From Hermatobates lingyangjiaoensis (taxonomy: Eukaryota > Arthropoda > Insecta > Hemiptera > Hermatobatidae), in contig JAPFBL010000229.1 of assembly GCA_026182355.1 (NCBI GenBank), positions 62,001 through 126,000 of the forward strand: a stretch of DNA of 64,000 nucleotides. Direction: 5' to 3'. Position numbers and translations under genes: made by a program. Of the stretch, positions 35,300 through 48,329 are shown in pieces. The first letter of the stretch is position 1; each line of letters starts with the position of its first letter. The notes under the pieces were generated by a model. That model had not been told where the DNA came from. It saw nothing but the letters and a program-made list of their open reading frames with translations, and made no database searches.

Positions 35300-36950
35300 T
35301 CAAATCTTTTTATAGACACTTATTAATTAATACACATATTACATGTTTCTAAAATCAAACGAACAGTGTAGCCAAATTAGTTACATTAATAACATCCTAC
35401 TAAGATCCATTTGAATGTCAAATAACTTTGATTTATCAGAGTCAAAAATCATATGTGTAGAAAAATATATACGGTGTGAATAGTAATGTTATAGTGCAGG
35501 TGATGTGCTCTGAGAACCTTTAAGTCCTTCAGTCTGTTAACATGGAAAAAATATCTTTCGTTCAGTATCACTTAGCTTCATAGTAACAAACAAAAGAAGC
35601 GAGTACATGTATCGAAAAGAAAAAGTCCATCCTTAAAATGCATTGGTTCAGAAAAAAATACATAAACACTGTGGTTATATATCATTTTATATTTCAGTCA
35701 CAAAACTTTATCCGAATAAGTATCACAAGTCACTGAAGAATATATTGTTCCTGTCGGCGCTAAAAGTTTATACTTCTTGAACTTTTTCATATCAAGATAA
35801 ACTTCCTGAAGAAACATAAAAGTTATTTTATTATTTTATAAATGGCAAATAAACCAGTTTTACTCGATTCTGATCAAAGATTCTCTAACATAATATAAAA
35901 AAATCCAACAGGATTAAACTTAATTTTTATTTATTTATTTATTTTTTTTATTATTAAAAATAATTTAATTGTTTTTTCTTTGATGGTAATCTTATAGTAA
36001 GTACATAAATGAACGAATGTATGTCGGGTAGCATATGTTTTATTTGTTTTTTTGGTGAAAATTATTGTACTGTAATGAAATATTAGGTGCTAAGCCAATA
36101 GTATTTTCATACTGAACCTAACTTATTAACGGTGAACTGTCCCAACCGTATTATGACGTGTATTTTAATATTAATCCTTATAAAACTCCCTCTATTTGAT
36201 AAGCGTTCCATTTTGTAAGCAAAAACACATTACTAAATGACAACAACTATCAATAGATTATTTTAGTTGTATTACATTCGTGATTGATAATTCTCCAATG
36301 TGTTTGAGAATTTCATTAATAAATAGCTTGTGAAATGTAAGCAGATTCCCATTGTTTAAACTTGGCATAGCTGTGGCTAAAGAATCAAGGACCTCTAAGA
36401 ATAAATTGAACACAGGAGATCACACGGCTCCTCCATATAAGAATAGAAGATAGAAAAGTAACTTTCCGATTCACTCCTGAAACACATTTTATCCATCGGT
36501 AGAATAATTCTAACTTTCAATTTGAAACAACCTATTGTCCTAACTGTAAACTTAAATTTATATTTTATCTGATTTTTTTAATATTACCACCATATATTCA
36601 TCAATTTCATCAAAATTGATTAAATTGTATGAATATGGTGGTAATATTCAATACAACTGTTTGCTGGTTCAAGAAGTAATGTTTTCTAAGGTTGATTTTA
36701 TTTCTTGTTGAGAATTATGCTTAAAATGTCTTAGAGTTGACACAACAATGTACTGATTAACCGATTTTCAATTAACTTTACTAATTTAGGTAGTTGCGAA
36801 ATGAAACATTCTAACTTATTAGTGCTCAATCATACGTGATCAGAATTAAATGTTAAATGTTTTACATTTTAAAGCAAAACTGACATTTTAGATCATAAAG
36901 AACATTGTAAAACTGTTGTTGGACTGCGACGTTATCAGTTATATAATAGC
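35300..36950. other. Gene-free sequence with one small palindrome
   Basis: At 36587-36645, taccaccatatattcatcaa and its partner flank a short centre. Nothing else is supported. Confidence 0.45.
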
Positions 36951-36989
36951 TTATAGTATCTTCTAGAAGCTTATATTTATGTAAATATA

Positions 36990-37140
36990 AAAAGATTTAA
37001 CATAAACACGTGACATAACAATCAATGATCAAACAACAATATGAAAATTGTTGTTTGATATGAAAAAACAATATGGGAAAACAAGACTAAGATCTTTCAA
37101 CCGAACAAGCGGTCTTCTTTAGAGTCAAAAACCCAACTGA
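36990..37140 (-). repeat. Solo AGAUCU-family unit, decayed, with an inner hairpin
   Basis: Stem I, stem II (GACCG with a shorter loop), GAA and AGATCT are kept (37085-37126), but the core is CTAAAGA, so G5 and N7 differ and the ribozyme should be inactive. A local inverted duplication (caaacaacaat...attgttgtttg) interrupts the unit at 37028-37058. Confidence 0.6.
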
Positions 37141-37269
37141 AACACTAAATGCAGAAAACATATGGTGTAAATTGTAAATGTAAATATATATAAAACATAT
37201 TTATACCATATACACCAATATTTATCAATTTAAATTACAAGGAAATATGCATTTAAAGAAAATATTAGA

Positions 37270-37370
37270 GGATATGGTATGAATATGTTTTTGCCCTGAA
37301 GAGGACGTAAATAAGTCAAAACTTTGGTAAAAGGATGTTGTTGAAACCTGACCAAAAAATCCTCAATACA
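37270..37370 (+). repeat. Highly diverged hammerhead-like unit
   Basis: GCC, CTGAAGA, a GAC/GTC stem, AAA for GAA, ACTTTGG, then aaggatgttg and aacctgaccaaaaa. The order and the tail resemble the GAA-ACGU-U family at 12 and 25.8 kb. Confidence 0.4.
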
Positions 37371-37374
37371 CAAA

Positions 37375-38265
37375 TTCTACGAACATATGAACAATTCGGT
37401 CAAGAAAGAATAGTATCATGAGTAGATATATATTATTAAATTATATATATATATATAATTAATATATTGTGATATATTAAAATATATCACAATAATTTTC
37501 TTCTTTTTTCTCTAAAGACTGATTTCTCAACAGTTATTGTTAGGCGGTTGTATACTTCAATTGGATGGAGCCTATTTAACACGAGAGTATTTTCTATTTA
37601 TTTGCCTCTCAAAGCTGTCAATAAGTTTAAACTAATCAACTCATTTTGTCAAAGTTATGATCTGGTTAATCCTTTTTTATCAAAATTATTTATATTTCCT
37701 TTCTTAGCTTTCATGGATATTTATAGATGAGGAAAGCTTCAAAGCTAGGGCGGTGAATCTTGCCAGTTGAGGTAACTTCCTTTATGTAAGAACTGACGCT
37801 TCCCGTCTCTACAACAAATGAACTTCCTTGCGTTTATCTCAAAGTTAACAACTATGACACTCCTTCTAACACTGGCACGCCAAGCCTGACATGGAGTGGC
37901 TATCTGATAAGTTTCATTTAGATAACCTGTGTAGTCTGCCGCGTGTTAATATGGATAGTAGTAGGAATACTAAAAACACTAACAATAATTATTTTCGTTA
38001 CTCCATGACTTTTCCTTTTGTATGAAAACAATCTAATGTATATTACAGATTCATATGTACTCATATAATCAGTATAATAGCCCACTGCTATGAACAACTC
38101 TGCAGGAGAACCAGCTTTTAAATAACATTATAAAGCCAACTAACATTAGATCTAAGGATTTGATTTAAATATACAGTGTTGAAATATATCTTTATTCAAG
38201 GGTAATCAATATATATACATATATATATTATTATAAATAGGGAGCAGACCATCTTTTATACAAAT
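37375..38265. other. Gene-free sequence
   Basis: AT-rich with short TA tracts. No supported features. Confidence 0.4.
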
Positions 38266-38267
38266 AC

Positions 38268-38425
38268 TGTTAAACTGATTGCCTTAATTAAACATACCTT
38301 TCTTTTAAGTAGTTTTTCATATTTCTAGCTGAATTTCAAGACGAATTGAAATTAGCTAGAAAATATGAAAAACTGCTTAAAAGAAAGGTATGTTTGATTA
38401 AGGTAATTCAGTTTAACACTATATA
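38268..38425. repeat. Inverted repeat, 65-70-bp arms, next to (TA)n
   Basis: Left arm words aacatacctttcttttaagt and agtttttcatatttctagct have exact or near partners on the right, around a centre near 38337-38352. A (TA)n follows at 38421-38441, then an outer-end fragment of the 14-kb pair (38441-38495). I see no CUGANGA box. Confidence 0.7.
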
Positions 38426-38855
38426 TATATATATATATATGTGTGTTCTTCAATCTGGATTCGGTCAATAATCCCGGTACCAGGATAACATAATTTTTTT
38501 GCTGCTATCAGTAACATTTAAGTCAAAATTAACTTGAAAACTATACGATATTGGTATAGTTTTCAATTTAATTGAAAACTAATACCAATTAAAATTGCTA
38601 TTGTTGAGTATTTAACTAGGTTGTATACCTCCTCAGTAAAAAAAAAAAAAAAATCAACTAAAACAGTTTAGTTTAGTCAGTCAGGTAAGACAGAAACTGA
38701 AGTAAACGCATGCCAGGGTAATCTGGCATAGTATAAACTGAAAGAAATTTAATATTCAAGGTAAACTAAACTTAGTTGTTTAATATCCTTGAAAAAAAAA
38801 ACATAAAAACCATAAGTTTGTTAATATAACTTAAAAATTATTAAGATATCATTAT

Positions 38856-39010
38856 TAACCGTCATACCTCGTCTATCGCTGATGAAGTCACCCACCCGGT
38901 TTCGCAATGGCTGCATCATCAATTGATCAATGGACTCATTGATGACGCAGTCATTGCGAAACCACTCGGGGCGACTTCAACGGCGATAGACGAGGTATGA
39001 CGGTTAATAA
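38856..39010. repeat. Second inverted pair of the GCGAA-ACCGGU family
   Basis: Arms share attaaccgtcatacctcgtc and tatcgctgatgaagtc with their partners. The plus unit has TTGATGA, an extra C, GCA...TTGC stem, GAA, ACCACT, C. The outer flank (ctaacctctgtagcaccaac, aatatgcatgtattt) also matches the flank of the 10-kb pair, so the unit extends beyond the arms. Confidence 0.6.
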
Positions 39011-39879
39011 TAATATCTTATTTACTAACCTCTGTAGCACCAACAATATGCATGTATTTGAAAATTATCTCCAATTTAATAGTAAGAATTAGCACGAAAT
39101 AATACACTAAATTAATAGCTGTCATCAATATGAATACACTCCTCTAAAATATAGCAGAAAACTAAATCCTACAGAAAAGAAATCTATGGTTATTTTATAT
39201 AGAAAAGATCATTAACATCAATATATTTTTTCCAGAATGGCGATCCTTGCTTTAGTTATTACGTATATGTTAGGATTAATAGAAATTTATTTAAGGATAT
39301 TTTCCAAGATATGACAAAGATATTTTCCCAGTTATAAAGGTGGGTAGAGAACTGTTAACATCCTTCCTCTGTTGTTTTTATTTGAGGTCAAAATAATGGG
39401 AGATAAAAGTGGGAGACAATAAAGTTGCGAGTTGGTTGATTTCCTTCTGTAGGTAATGACTCAACCTTAACAAGATATCAATCTTGCTTTATCGCCACCC
39501 TTTATTGTTTCCTGCAGATAATCTCATTTATATCACGACAGTTCACCACTCTTTTTTTTTTACAATCCTATTAGCTACTCTGATTAGGTATTTTCATTTC
39601 TCTTTTATAAAAACAACCAAGTACATTTTACATCTTTTACTGTTCAAGTTTCCTCTTAATGAAGCATATCTTTTCGATTACCTCTCTTGGTTCATTTATA
39701 TTTTATGTGTCGTCTTTCTTTTAAACTACTGTAGATATAAAAATTGGTAGATTTCGATTTTAATAACTTTCCATTTAAAAATATGTTTAATAAATTTTGT
39801 TTTCTATTCATGACCAAATACATTAAATTATCTCATTAGTTGTGCAATCCGTAATTCTGTAGTATTTACTCATTCTGAG

Positions 39880-40182
39880 GTGAAATGGATAAACAAACAA
39901 AAGTCTCCACACAAATGAAGTTTTATTCAACAACAACAACACGTTACGAACACTTTGTTTTCAACATCAAGAAAACACCAAGGATGTGGTGCTGAAGGGT
40001 TGGTCCAGTGAAAACAACTAGTTGTGGTAGCTGTGAAAAACTGGTAGTTGTTTTCACTGGACCAACCCTTCAGCACCACATCCTTGGTGTCTTCCTAATG
40101 ATGAACACAGTGTTCGAAACGCGTTGTTGTTGTTGGATAAAACTTTATTTGTGTGGAGACTTTTGTTTGTTTATCCATTTTA
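39880..40182. repeat. Inverted pair of hammerhead-like units, family ACGCGU
   Basis: Arms of about 138 bp (39880-40021 and 40045-40182) share caaacaaaagtctccacac, ccttggtgt-type words and aaccctt. The right unit is well formed (listed separately). In the left unit the core and GAA are damaged. A further single unit of this family lies at 43010-43060 on the minus strand. Confidence 0.75.
40094..40130 (+). ncRNA. Hammerhead-like motif with G5 to A change, palindrome ACGCGU
   Basis: CTAATGA (40095-40101), one extra T, stem II GAACAC-A-GTGTTC (40103-40115), GAA (40116-40118), palindrome ACGCGT (40119-40124), U17 (40125). Only G5 deviates from the consensus, but G5 is normally essential. It has the longest stem II and a six-base palindrome, so it was once a good ribozyme. 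Confidence 0.5.
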
Positions 40183-40199
40183 TCTCACAAGATTAATTT

Positions 40200-41317
40200 A
40201 TAGTTATTAGTTTTATTAAATTGCAAGATCTAGGTATTATTTTTAAAACATAAAATATCAAGAAGCTCTAAAGTTGTATCTGATCTGATAGGCCTTTTTT
40301 TATGCCACGGTTGTAATATATAGAGTCAACTAAGATTAGATCTAAGGTTTTGATTTAAATATACAGTGTTGAAATGTATGTTTATTCAAGGATAAATGCG
40401 TTTCCTGAAGTTTCTATTTTAAAAAAAGTTGCATTTGTAAACAGTATGCGGTCATAAGTGACATTAACAATTTAATCATAGGAATAGGTACAGCAACAAA
40501 TATATATATTAGGCGGCTACCACACGCTTTGGGCATCTGTACATTATGCTAAAATAAACTAAGAGCTGCCGAGCACCATACACCACTTTTAGTACAAATC
40601 GAAGGCAATTATAAAGGCATTGACGCCACAACGATACCTATAAACTCTGGTGGCTAGCGGCAGATGCTGCAACTAGGTTTACCGTAATTTCAAATGTTGT
40701 CTGTGCTGGCTAAATAAAAACAAAGGCAAGCCAATTGGTAACTGAATATGTGGTTACTCTCAACAACAATAATACGGTCTAAAATAAAATTAAACATAAA
40801 CTTATAAAGATTATAATGATAAAATAATTTTTGAAATTCAGATATAATTCAGAAACCCCAACGTGAGGAAGCCGGAGGGACCCCCTGCGAGCAAGAGCAC
40901 GATTCTCTTAATCTAAGATCCGCCACCCTCTCGGGTAGCAGCGTGATAATTTATAATGTCATAGTACGTAATTGATAATGGCTTAGGTGGAGCGGTAGTA
41001 CAGTAATTAGCAGCGCTATTGTCTTTTTAGATGATGCGACCGCATATAGGTATCTAATATATTGATCTCGTCTTTGAATGTAATTTTTTCTTAAAGAAAA
41101 GGCATTAAACTACACAATAAAAAATGTTTTTCCTTTGCATTTGTTACTAAACTTCCAAAAAAAAATTTAGGAAGTCCAATTAAATGATGTCTAATATAGT
41201 CATCTAATTGACGCAATTATTCGTGCAATAACTTTCAGTTCTATTAACGACCCTTGTTCAGTATGTATAATTAAACTTATACACATGTAGTTCATGTAGT
41301 TGTACCAGTGGCCAGCT
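40200..41317. other. Gene-free sequence with an unnamed GC-richer patch
   Basis: The patch at 40860-40990 contains ggagcggtagtac, which looks loosely like a tRNA A-box, but no B-box at proper spacing was found. A SINE is possible but unproven. Confidence 0.3.
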
Positions 41318-41884
41318 GCCGTATTTTTCCGAAAATAAGACATCCCCCGAAAATAAGTCCTAGCGCGATTTTCAGGAAGTTTTGGACTATAAGCCCTCCC
41401 CTGAAAATAGGCCCTGGTTAAGATAATGTGAAAAATATAATTCGTTAAAAAATTGCTGTTGAATGTAGTAGGCATCTCTAGCTGTCGTAATATTTCAGAG
41501 AATTCTTTGGAATAAAAAATTCCAAGAAATTCCTTGTTTACCTCTAAAATTCGTTTCAAGCAGGCTTCTTAGACAAGAAGTAGTCATTTAACGATAGCTA
41601 TATTGCAAGACATAGGAGATTCAGACCAATGATTCTACAGGAAATAGATTTGGAGGAAAATCAGAACGAAATTTCAAATTGTGATACTTTATGAGGATGT
41701 TCCAGAAGATGACATGACTGTAATCGAATAAATATAAATTACTGTATAAAAATAAATGTTAAACAAAAATATGTAAATCTACTTAATGTACTTGAAGCCT
41801 TCCCTCGAGAATAAGCCCAAGCACGGATTTTGACCTAATAATAAAGTAAGGCAGTCTCTTATTTTCGAAAAAAGACGGTACGTT
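41318..41884. mobile_element. DNA transposon remnant with CCGAAAATAAG terminal repeats
   Basis: The left end is GCCGTATTTTTCCGAAAATA, with a second gaaaataagtcctagcgc inside. The right end is TCTTATTTTCGAAAAAAGAC, then ggta. In the plus frame near 41650-41735, KIRTKFQIVILYEDVPEDDM and TVIE then stop looks like an acidic transposase tail, as seen in pogo/Tigger-like proteins. The minus-strand frame across the left end (41200-41559) includes the terminus and is an artefact. Superfamily uncertain. Confidence 0.55.
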
Positions 41885-42312
41885 TTAGTTGCTGTGATTG
41901 AGAGCTTGTTCAAAGAAACAAGGGCCCTTGATACAAGTGAAACTTATCAAACCACTTACGAATTCTATTAGCTGTTATGTTTAACAGTTATTATGGAAAA
42001 TTATTTAAGGCATCATATAATAGGTTTCTTATCAGATTTATTTGGGAAGTCAATATTACAAAACCAATAACTGGACCTTTACTTAGTGCATAGTTGTATC
42101 AAATAAAACACGGTACTGCCACCACTGAATGAGTATCAGCTGGTTTGATTGTTTTTAATTTCAAAGTGTCCAAGTCACCCTTCCCACACAAGAGCAGGCC
42201 TCCTGATTGAACTGAGCCTAAGCCGATCATTTTGTACAAGTCATAGGTTATTTCAATCAAGTATTAGTGGTTGACAACTACTAAATCAATCCGTTTATGG
42301 ACTACCTATATC

Positions 42313-42405
42313 CATAAGGATTTGGTCGTCCGTCCCGGAGGGGATAGTGCCCGTTGCCCTGGGCCAGGGCTCACCCTCTGAGTGAATACCAGTTTCAAAG
42401 GAGCG
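42313..42405 (+). repeat. GC-rich repeat, paralogous to 47960-48062 on the opposite strand
   Basis: aaggatttggtcgtccgtcc and ggatagtgcccgttgccctg align with minus-strand aaggactcggtccctccgag and ggaaaatgcccgttaccccg, both followed by a GGGCC/GGGTCC-rich word. This is an interspersed family with a GC content far above the surroundings. I cannot name it. Confidence 0.55.
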
Positions 42406-43009
42406 CCCAAACGTTCCTTTACCCACTGGTGAGGGCCGGAGGTCTAGCTCCTCCTTGGTGCTATATACACACCCACCCGAGAAGAGACTGCTTCTAATAC
42501 AGCGACACATCGCAAAGATCACTTGTGTCTACCTTCAATCAAGTATTAGCAAACAAGCTTAATCAAAATAAAATAAAATGTATTTGTAACTCTTAAAAGA
42601 GAATTTATTTTTGTGGTAGCATCTATTTTCAAGTGACATTCATAACTCCTATCAATATCCAATAAGGTTCAGAAATCATGGTTTAGACAACTAAATTATT
42701 TTAGATCATCATGATTTACATTTATTATATCATCATGTACAACATGTACTAATGAATTATATCATTAGACTAGGTGTAGAACACTCAAGCTTCCAGATTA
42801 TAGAGCACGTGAGAGTATTATTCGTCATATTAATAAATAGTAATTTACTTAGCTAGGCGATTTTCAAAAGTTTTCAAACATAGTTCGTTTATGTTTTAGT
42901 AGTTCATTGTGAATGGTTACTAATGCATACTAAATGCATTATAATAATACCAAATGCATACTAATCCCTGTACGGTAAAAAGCTAATCAAATGGTCTCCA
43001 CATATAAAA

Positions 43010-43060
43010 ATTTAATCATATAAACAACGCGTTTCGAACACGTCGTGTTCTTCTTGAGGC
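43010..43060 (-). ncRNA. Hammerhead-like unit, ACGCGU family, core diverged
   Basis: Stem II GAACAC-GAC-GTGTTC is perfect, followed by GAA, ACGCGT and U. The core box reads CTCAAGA, with G5 replaced. The flank atatgtggagac matches the 40-kb pair. Probably inactive. Confidence 0.5.
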
Positions 43061-44950
43061 ATTAACTAAAAAATACAATGTCATCAGAGAGTTATCTATA
43101 ATGCAAAGTAAGTATAGTACAAAATAAAACTAATATAAAATAAAATAAGGAAGGGAGTACGAAACTAAGGGTGAGTCTGTGGTACAACTGACTGGGAATA
43201 GCATGGATGTGGGTGAGGGAATGGAGTGTGGGTATCGAGCATAATCCTTGTCCATCTCATTGTGATTCATGTTACAAACATACATAAACATTATGTTTCT
43301 ACTTCTATACTCTATGACTAACTTTACTTGTTTGTAATAATTACCAAAATTGTTGTTTATGTACTAGCAAACAGCTGTAAAAATGATTCATAAACAATTT
43401 TTCATCATTTCTACATATTTTACTCACTTTTTTTTTCAGATATTAATGGCATTTGACAAAAGAATAGTCATTGTTTGTTAGAGAATGCCTTGGCTTGGTG
43501 TAATTTGGAAACATGAGAAAAGTATATTATCGATTTTAATGTCGTAATGAATTCTAATTTTTTGTTTATTTTCTTTATTCTAGAAACTTTAAAATTTGTA
43601 ATAAACACTGCTTTAATCTACACTGCTCTATTGCTTCAACAAATGGTTTGTAATGTTTTGTAATGGTTTTTACAAAAGGTGTCTAATGGGTGTAGTAATG
43701 CTACTCAAAAAGAACAATATTATGTTTTACCTGCAGTTGTTTCTACAGTTTGGAATAGCGTCATTATATTTACTCTACGGTTGAGAGAATTGAGAATGAT
43801 ATAAAAACAACAACATAAAAAAAATAATTGTGAATGAGTTACTATCTCATTATGCTCATTGAATTAATCCGTTACTTGTATAACTGAGTTTAGAGTACTC
43901 TCAGTCTTTTTTGTTATATTTTTTTGTTGAAAAGCTGATTATCTATGAATAATTCAGTGTTTACCATCAGGCTTTGTGACCACGTACTTATTACACTGAA
44001 TACTGATGATAGTTTGAGTTAATCTATTTCTCATAATATGAATATTGATTCTGATCATGTAAGTCAAGACATGATAGGATTCATAGTTACTAAGAAGGAA
44101 TAATGGATAACTGCTGGAGACTATGAATGCTGATTTGCCTTGGGGCTTTGCAAACACTCCAAACAATCTCAAATAGTGGCTTGTTGGAACAAACAACCCA
44201 GTCTCTATACATTGCTACTCCCAGATATATGCCTAACTAAAGAGTCAACGCAGCTGTTTCCAACATATCAGAGCAAAGAACCCTTATGTCAAATGTAGAA
44301 TCCCATCAATGACGAGGCTTCCTCCTTATCAGTATTTCTCAAGCAGTAACTGAACACCATAGTAACCATATCATTTTCATCGCATTTTGTAATATATATA
44401 TATTTTTTTTTAAATACAAAAATCAGTGATCAACGGTGTATTTGATGCAAAAAAAATTTAAGACTTAACATATTATTTAATAAATAAAATGTAATAAGTT
44501 GATTTGTTTCACTTTGTTTAATCACTTAAACAGAGAAAATAACAGACAATGTGTGTACCTAAAACTCACTAATTAAGGAAATTTGGTCTCCGTAACATCT
44601 TCAGGAAGTTTACGTGGATTACTGCTTGAAGATATCTACACCTATATAAGAAAACATCATAAACGATTTATAAAATAAAATGTAGAGTTACCTACATTAA
44701 CCTTTTTTATAATTAAATGTAATACCAATTTTTGCTGATAATGATTTGAGCTTTGGTATTATTTTACTGTAAGGCTTCTGTCACAATATAATTGATTATT
44801 CTATAATATTATTTTTTAATATAGTGTTGTAGTAATGTCAGGCCCATTGGCAGTTATAACCCACTATCAGTCACGTTAAAATTATTGTTAATATTATAAC
44901 TAAACAGTCCTTCATAGTTTCATCGCATTCATGCGCACTCTGACCAAATC
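43061..44950. other. Gene-free sequence
   Basis: A minus-strand frame at 43954-44196 has no recognisable motif. Nothing else seen. Confidence 0.4.
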
Positions 44951-44953
44951 TGA

Positions 44954-46230
44954 CTTTTTACTTTACTATAAGTAACGTATAATGTTCATAAAAAACTTAA
45001 ATCTCGAGATTTTGACGGAATTACATGTTTTGAGGTCCCACAAGTCGTTTTATGAAGTTTGTACGCTGATGTCTGTGTATGTGGCTATGGGTGGGTAGGT
45101 GAGTGTGTATCCAAAGTTTGTGAACTCACTTCGGTCCAGAATCATTGATGGATCAACTGATATTTCACAAAAAATAATCCTCTCAATGTAGATGTGCCCT
45201 ATTGTATGGGACCAATATTATTATTTTGAGAAAGTCAATCTTTTTGTCAAAAACCTCTTTTACGACATTTTTTTTCTCATAAAAAAGTATTAGTTAAGAG
45301 TCTTGAAAACTTAGTATAATGCTTCAGACTACAAAAGCAATAAACGAAAAATATTATAAGATTTTTAAAAGAACAGAAAATATTTTTTTTACGATAAAAT
45401 GTAAAAATTGAATGAAAGATTGTGAGAGTGATACAGGGCATATCGATTAATGGATCATAATGAAACTATTCCTAAAAATAGAACTTTATGTGGAGGATGA
45501 GTTGAGATTATATTTTTCAAAATACAATTCCCAAAGGTTCGTGAAGTACATTTTCTGTTTTCAGAAAATGTTTTTTTGATGCTAAACAGCTCATTAAAAA
45601 ACCATTAAATTTTGCAAACAAATTAAATAGAAAATTAAAAAAATACAAAAAAAAATTAATGAATATTCAAATACGGAAGAGAGCAATAAAGCTATAACAT
45701 GAAAACTATGACTAACAAGACCACATGACCGCGAATACGACATCATTACTGTACAGACGAACTTAATATCTGACATGAATTACTGACAGTACAAGTTATA
45801 GTAGCACAGTAATCAAACAGTAGAAGGCCTTTGGTCTGGAACTGCTAGTTACGACGTGCACTATAGTGCGCGGTTATATTCGTTAGTCGTTGGTCGTTGT
45901 CTAAGAGATCCACTGTTAAAACAAAAGCGATGTTCTTCTGTGAGACATTATTTCGTAACACAAGATCTACACTTTGGTTTTTCAAAAATGTTATTACTGC
46001 TGTAGATATACTAAGGATATTATATGCATCAGTGGTGTCATATTCAAAAATAAACAGGTATATTGATTGATAAATGGATCAATTACTATCTGTACTACCT
46101 CCATAATAGACCATGGATGGATGATAGACCAATGAACATCTGAAATTTAGACTTTTATAAAGTATATACCCAAGAAGTTTATATAATGTTTACTTATAGT
46201 AATGTTGAATATAAACCATTCCGGATTTTT
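44954..46230 (+). mobile_element. CTTTACTATAAGTAA family, copy E
   Basis: The left end is ttttACTTTACTATAAGTAAC, the right end ACTTATAGTAATGTTGAATA then aaccattccggattttt. The interior follows copy B with gaps (ggtccagaatcattgatgga, gttattactgctgta, tcactatctgtactacctcc in altered form). Both ends are present and no transposase is encoded. Confidence 0.7.
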
Positions 46231-47400
46231 GTCATTTCATTTCTCGTTACTAATTCAACCTTAAGTGTTAAGTTCTAACGAAATTAATAGTTATTTTTAG
46301 AGCATTATCTCTCACTTTGAATAGTACGGGGTAAAATTAAAAAAAAAAACTCTTTACCTCTTAAATTCAGTGACACAGAATCAAGAAGTATTTCAAACCT
46401 ACATTTATTGTTTGTTTTATTGTTTTTTATTTTTTTGTTTTGCTTGAAAGATAAATTAAACCGTTTTAGCTTGGTTTATAACAGGCTTTTCTCCATACCC
46501 ATTTATCAACTATGTGTTGGATAACTGTTTTATCCATGAGTTATCCATGCTGGAAAACTTTAAAGGCGTTAAAATAGGATTCATAACCAAGAGTATAGTG
46601 AAGTCATTCTATGTATTATGGTGAATCTATGTAGAAGATTTTTATACCATAGGTGTTTTTGATCTATTAAGTCGGTGTTCAACCACAACTTAATAGGTCG
46701 AAAAACCATAGAATTTAAAATGAGATATTTACCTTTAAATTTATATACGTTTTTGAGGCAAGCTATTAAGACGCTTGTGATAACTTGTGTTTAATTGTAA
46801 CGAACACATAATCATGTTGATTCACTCTTCTGAATATTAATGTTTGTACTATAATACATGATAGTTGCGTACATGTATGTATGTATGTACATATCTATGA
46901 CGAAGGTCTAATGCAACTTGATTCGACTATTGATGGACTGGTCTATGAATGCACTTATCTTCAGGCGATTCCAAATCAAAGTAGGTATCGGTAGAATCAA
47001 TATTAATTACAACTGCAGGATTAATTGGTCAATGGGAACAATGCAGCCCCTGTGGTACGAGCGAAGTGGACTAAATGCGTGGATTCCACTGGGTCACTTG
47101 AACATGATTCCCTCAATGACGACACATTTAAACTATTAATTCATTAATCTGCAGAAGCATGTCATCAAGCTTGCAGTCACAGATTCTATCTTGTAAATAA
47201 AACGGTCGTCAAATAAGTCTGTCATACTCAAATATATCATATCAAAATATACACGAAACTAAAGCTTTCTTTATGATTATTTTCATAAAATCAACAATTT
47301 GATTCTATAATCCACATTCTATAATCCATTCATCTACAAATAATTAGTAACTTCGGTTTATAGTAACATTCCAATCCAAGTGACAGTAATTCTTCATGCT
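46231..47400. other. Gene-free sequence with a small palindrome
   Basis: A palindrome at about 46648-46708 pairs ttttgatctattaagt with acttaataggtcgaaaa. It has no hammerhead boxes. No other features. Confidence 0.4.
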
Positions 47401-47406
47401 TAAAAG

Positions 47407-47730
47407 TTAACTAATAATTTGATAGATAATACAATTGTCATGATTTTCAGAAATAAAAATGTTACCTTTATAGAGTTTATTAAACTTTTTCTTGATTCTG
47501 GTAAAAATAATTTCTTCTTCGTGTTGTTGGCACGCGTCAATGAAATTAAGAAGAGTTTCTTTGTGAGGTGAATGAATTAGGTTGTTTTCAAGTTCTCTAC
47601 TCTTCATCAAGATTTGATTAGATAAAAGTTCATATTTCCTTTCACATTTTCTAGCTTCAAACTCCAAGAGTTTCTTACTATATTCTTTAGTAAGATAAAT
47701 CATTGATCTCGGGCTGCTGGGTATGACCAT
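47407..47730 (-). CDS. Uncharacterised charged 107-codon frame, possible retroelement fragment
   Basis: I do not recognise this protein. It is rich in Lys, Glu and Arg with a Leu spacing that could form a coiled coil (residues about 15-50: KEYSKKLLEFEARKCERKYE and on). That is unlike the Ile/Tyr/Phe-rich chance frames around it. A GC-rich interspersed repeat lies just upstream on the same strand (48062-47960). Together they could be the start of a retroelement, but no RT, RNase H or nuclease motif follows. The ATG at 47730 is not supported by any other evidence. Confidence 0.25.
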   Translation of the reverse strand: MVIPSSPRSMIYLTKEYSKKLLEFEARKCERKYELLSNQILMKSRELENNLIHSPHKETLLNFIDACQQHEEEIIFTRIKKKFNKLYKGNIFISENHDNCIIYQIIS

Positions 47731-47959
47731 TCTGATGTTTGTAGACTCTGCTGGCCGTCCTTCCTTAACACATACTTTATTGAAAATAACACAAACTTAA
47801 TTCATACCTGTTCCTTAACAATCTTCCCAATTTTTCTAAATAACACTCTCGTGAATGGATCTCTCTAATTATGAAACACGGACCTTGTCGGGTGGCTTTT
47901 AGTCATCGAGAGATTTTAAACTCTCTTTTTATACGTTTGCTACGTACTAAGACTCTCCA

Positions 47960-48062
47960 CGATGAGGCCCTGATGAGGCAAATTACCTATCATTGCAACC
48001 CCTGGACCCGGGGTAACGGGCATTTTCCCTCCTCGGAGGGACCGAGTCCTTAAGGACACTAT
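47960..48062 (-). repeat. GC-rich repeat, second copy
   Basis: The minus-strand partner of the block at 42313-42405. It lies upstream of the charged frame at 47407-47730 on the same strand. Confidence 0.55.
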
Positions 48063-48329
48063 GGTATTCTTAAACCTGTAAGGAGTAGTAGGATCCTGAC
48101 CATATAATAACACTCTCGTTATTTTGTCTTGACAGTAAAGTATATTACCTATATTAAACATGTTTTGAATGTCCAACATTCATCCTCAAAACGTGAATAT
48201 CTTCTCATTCACGACGTGAATAACACAACCACTGTCTAAGCTTTACTAATTGTTATGTTCAATATGAATTAGATCCATAAAACGGACTGAACTGAAACGT
48301 GCCTATAAATATTTGAATAAACACCCACC

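Noticed and set aside
40980..41045. tRNA-like A-box ggtggagcggtag
   Set aside because: No matching B-box at the right distance and no acceptor stem.
41200..41559. 119-residue minus-strand frame
   Set aside because: Runs across the left terminus of a DNA transposon remnant; the repeated RAYSPKLPENRAR-type words are translated terminal repeats.
44580..44640. Minus-strand CTGAAGATGTTACGGAGACC as a hammerhead
   Set aside because: CUGAAGA is present, but stem II does not pair well and GAA reads CAA, with no palindrome after it.
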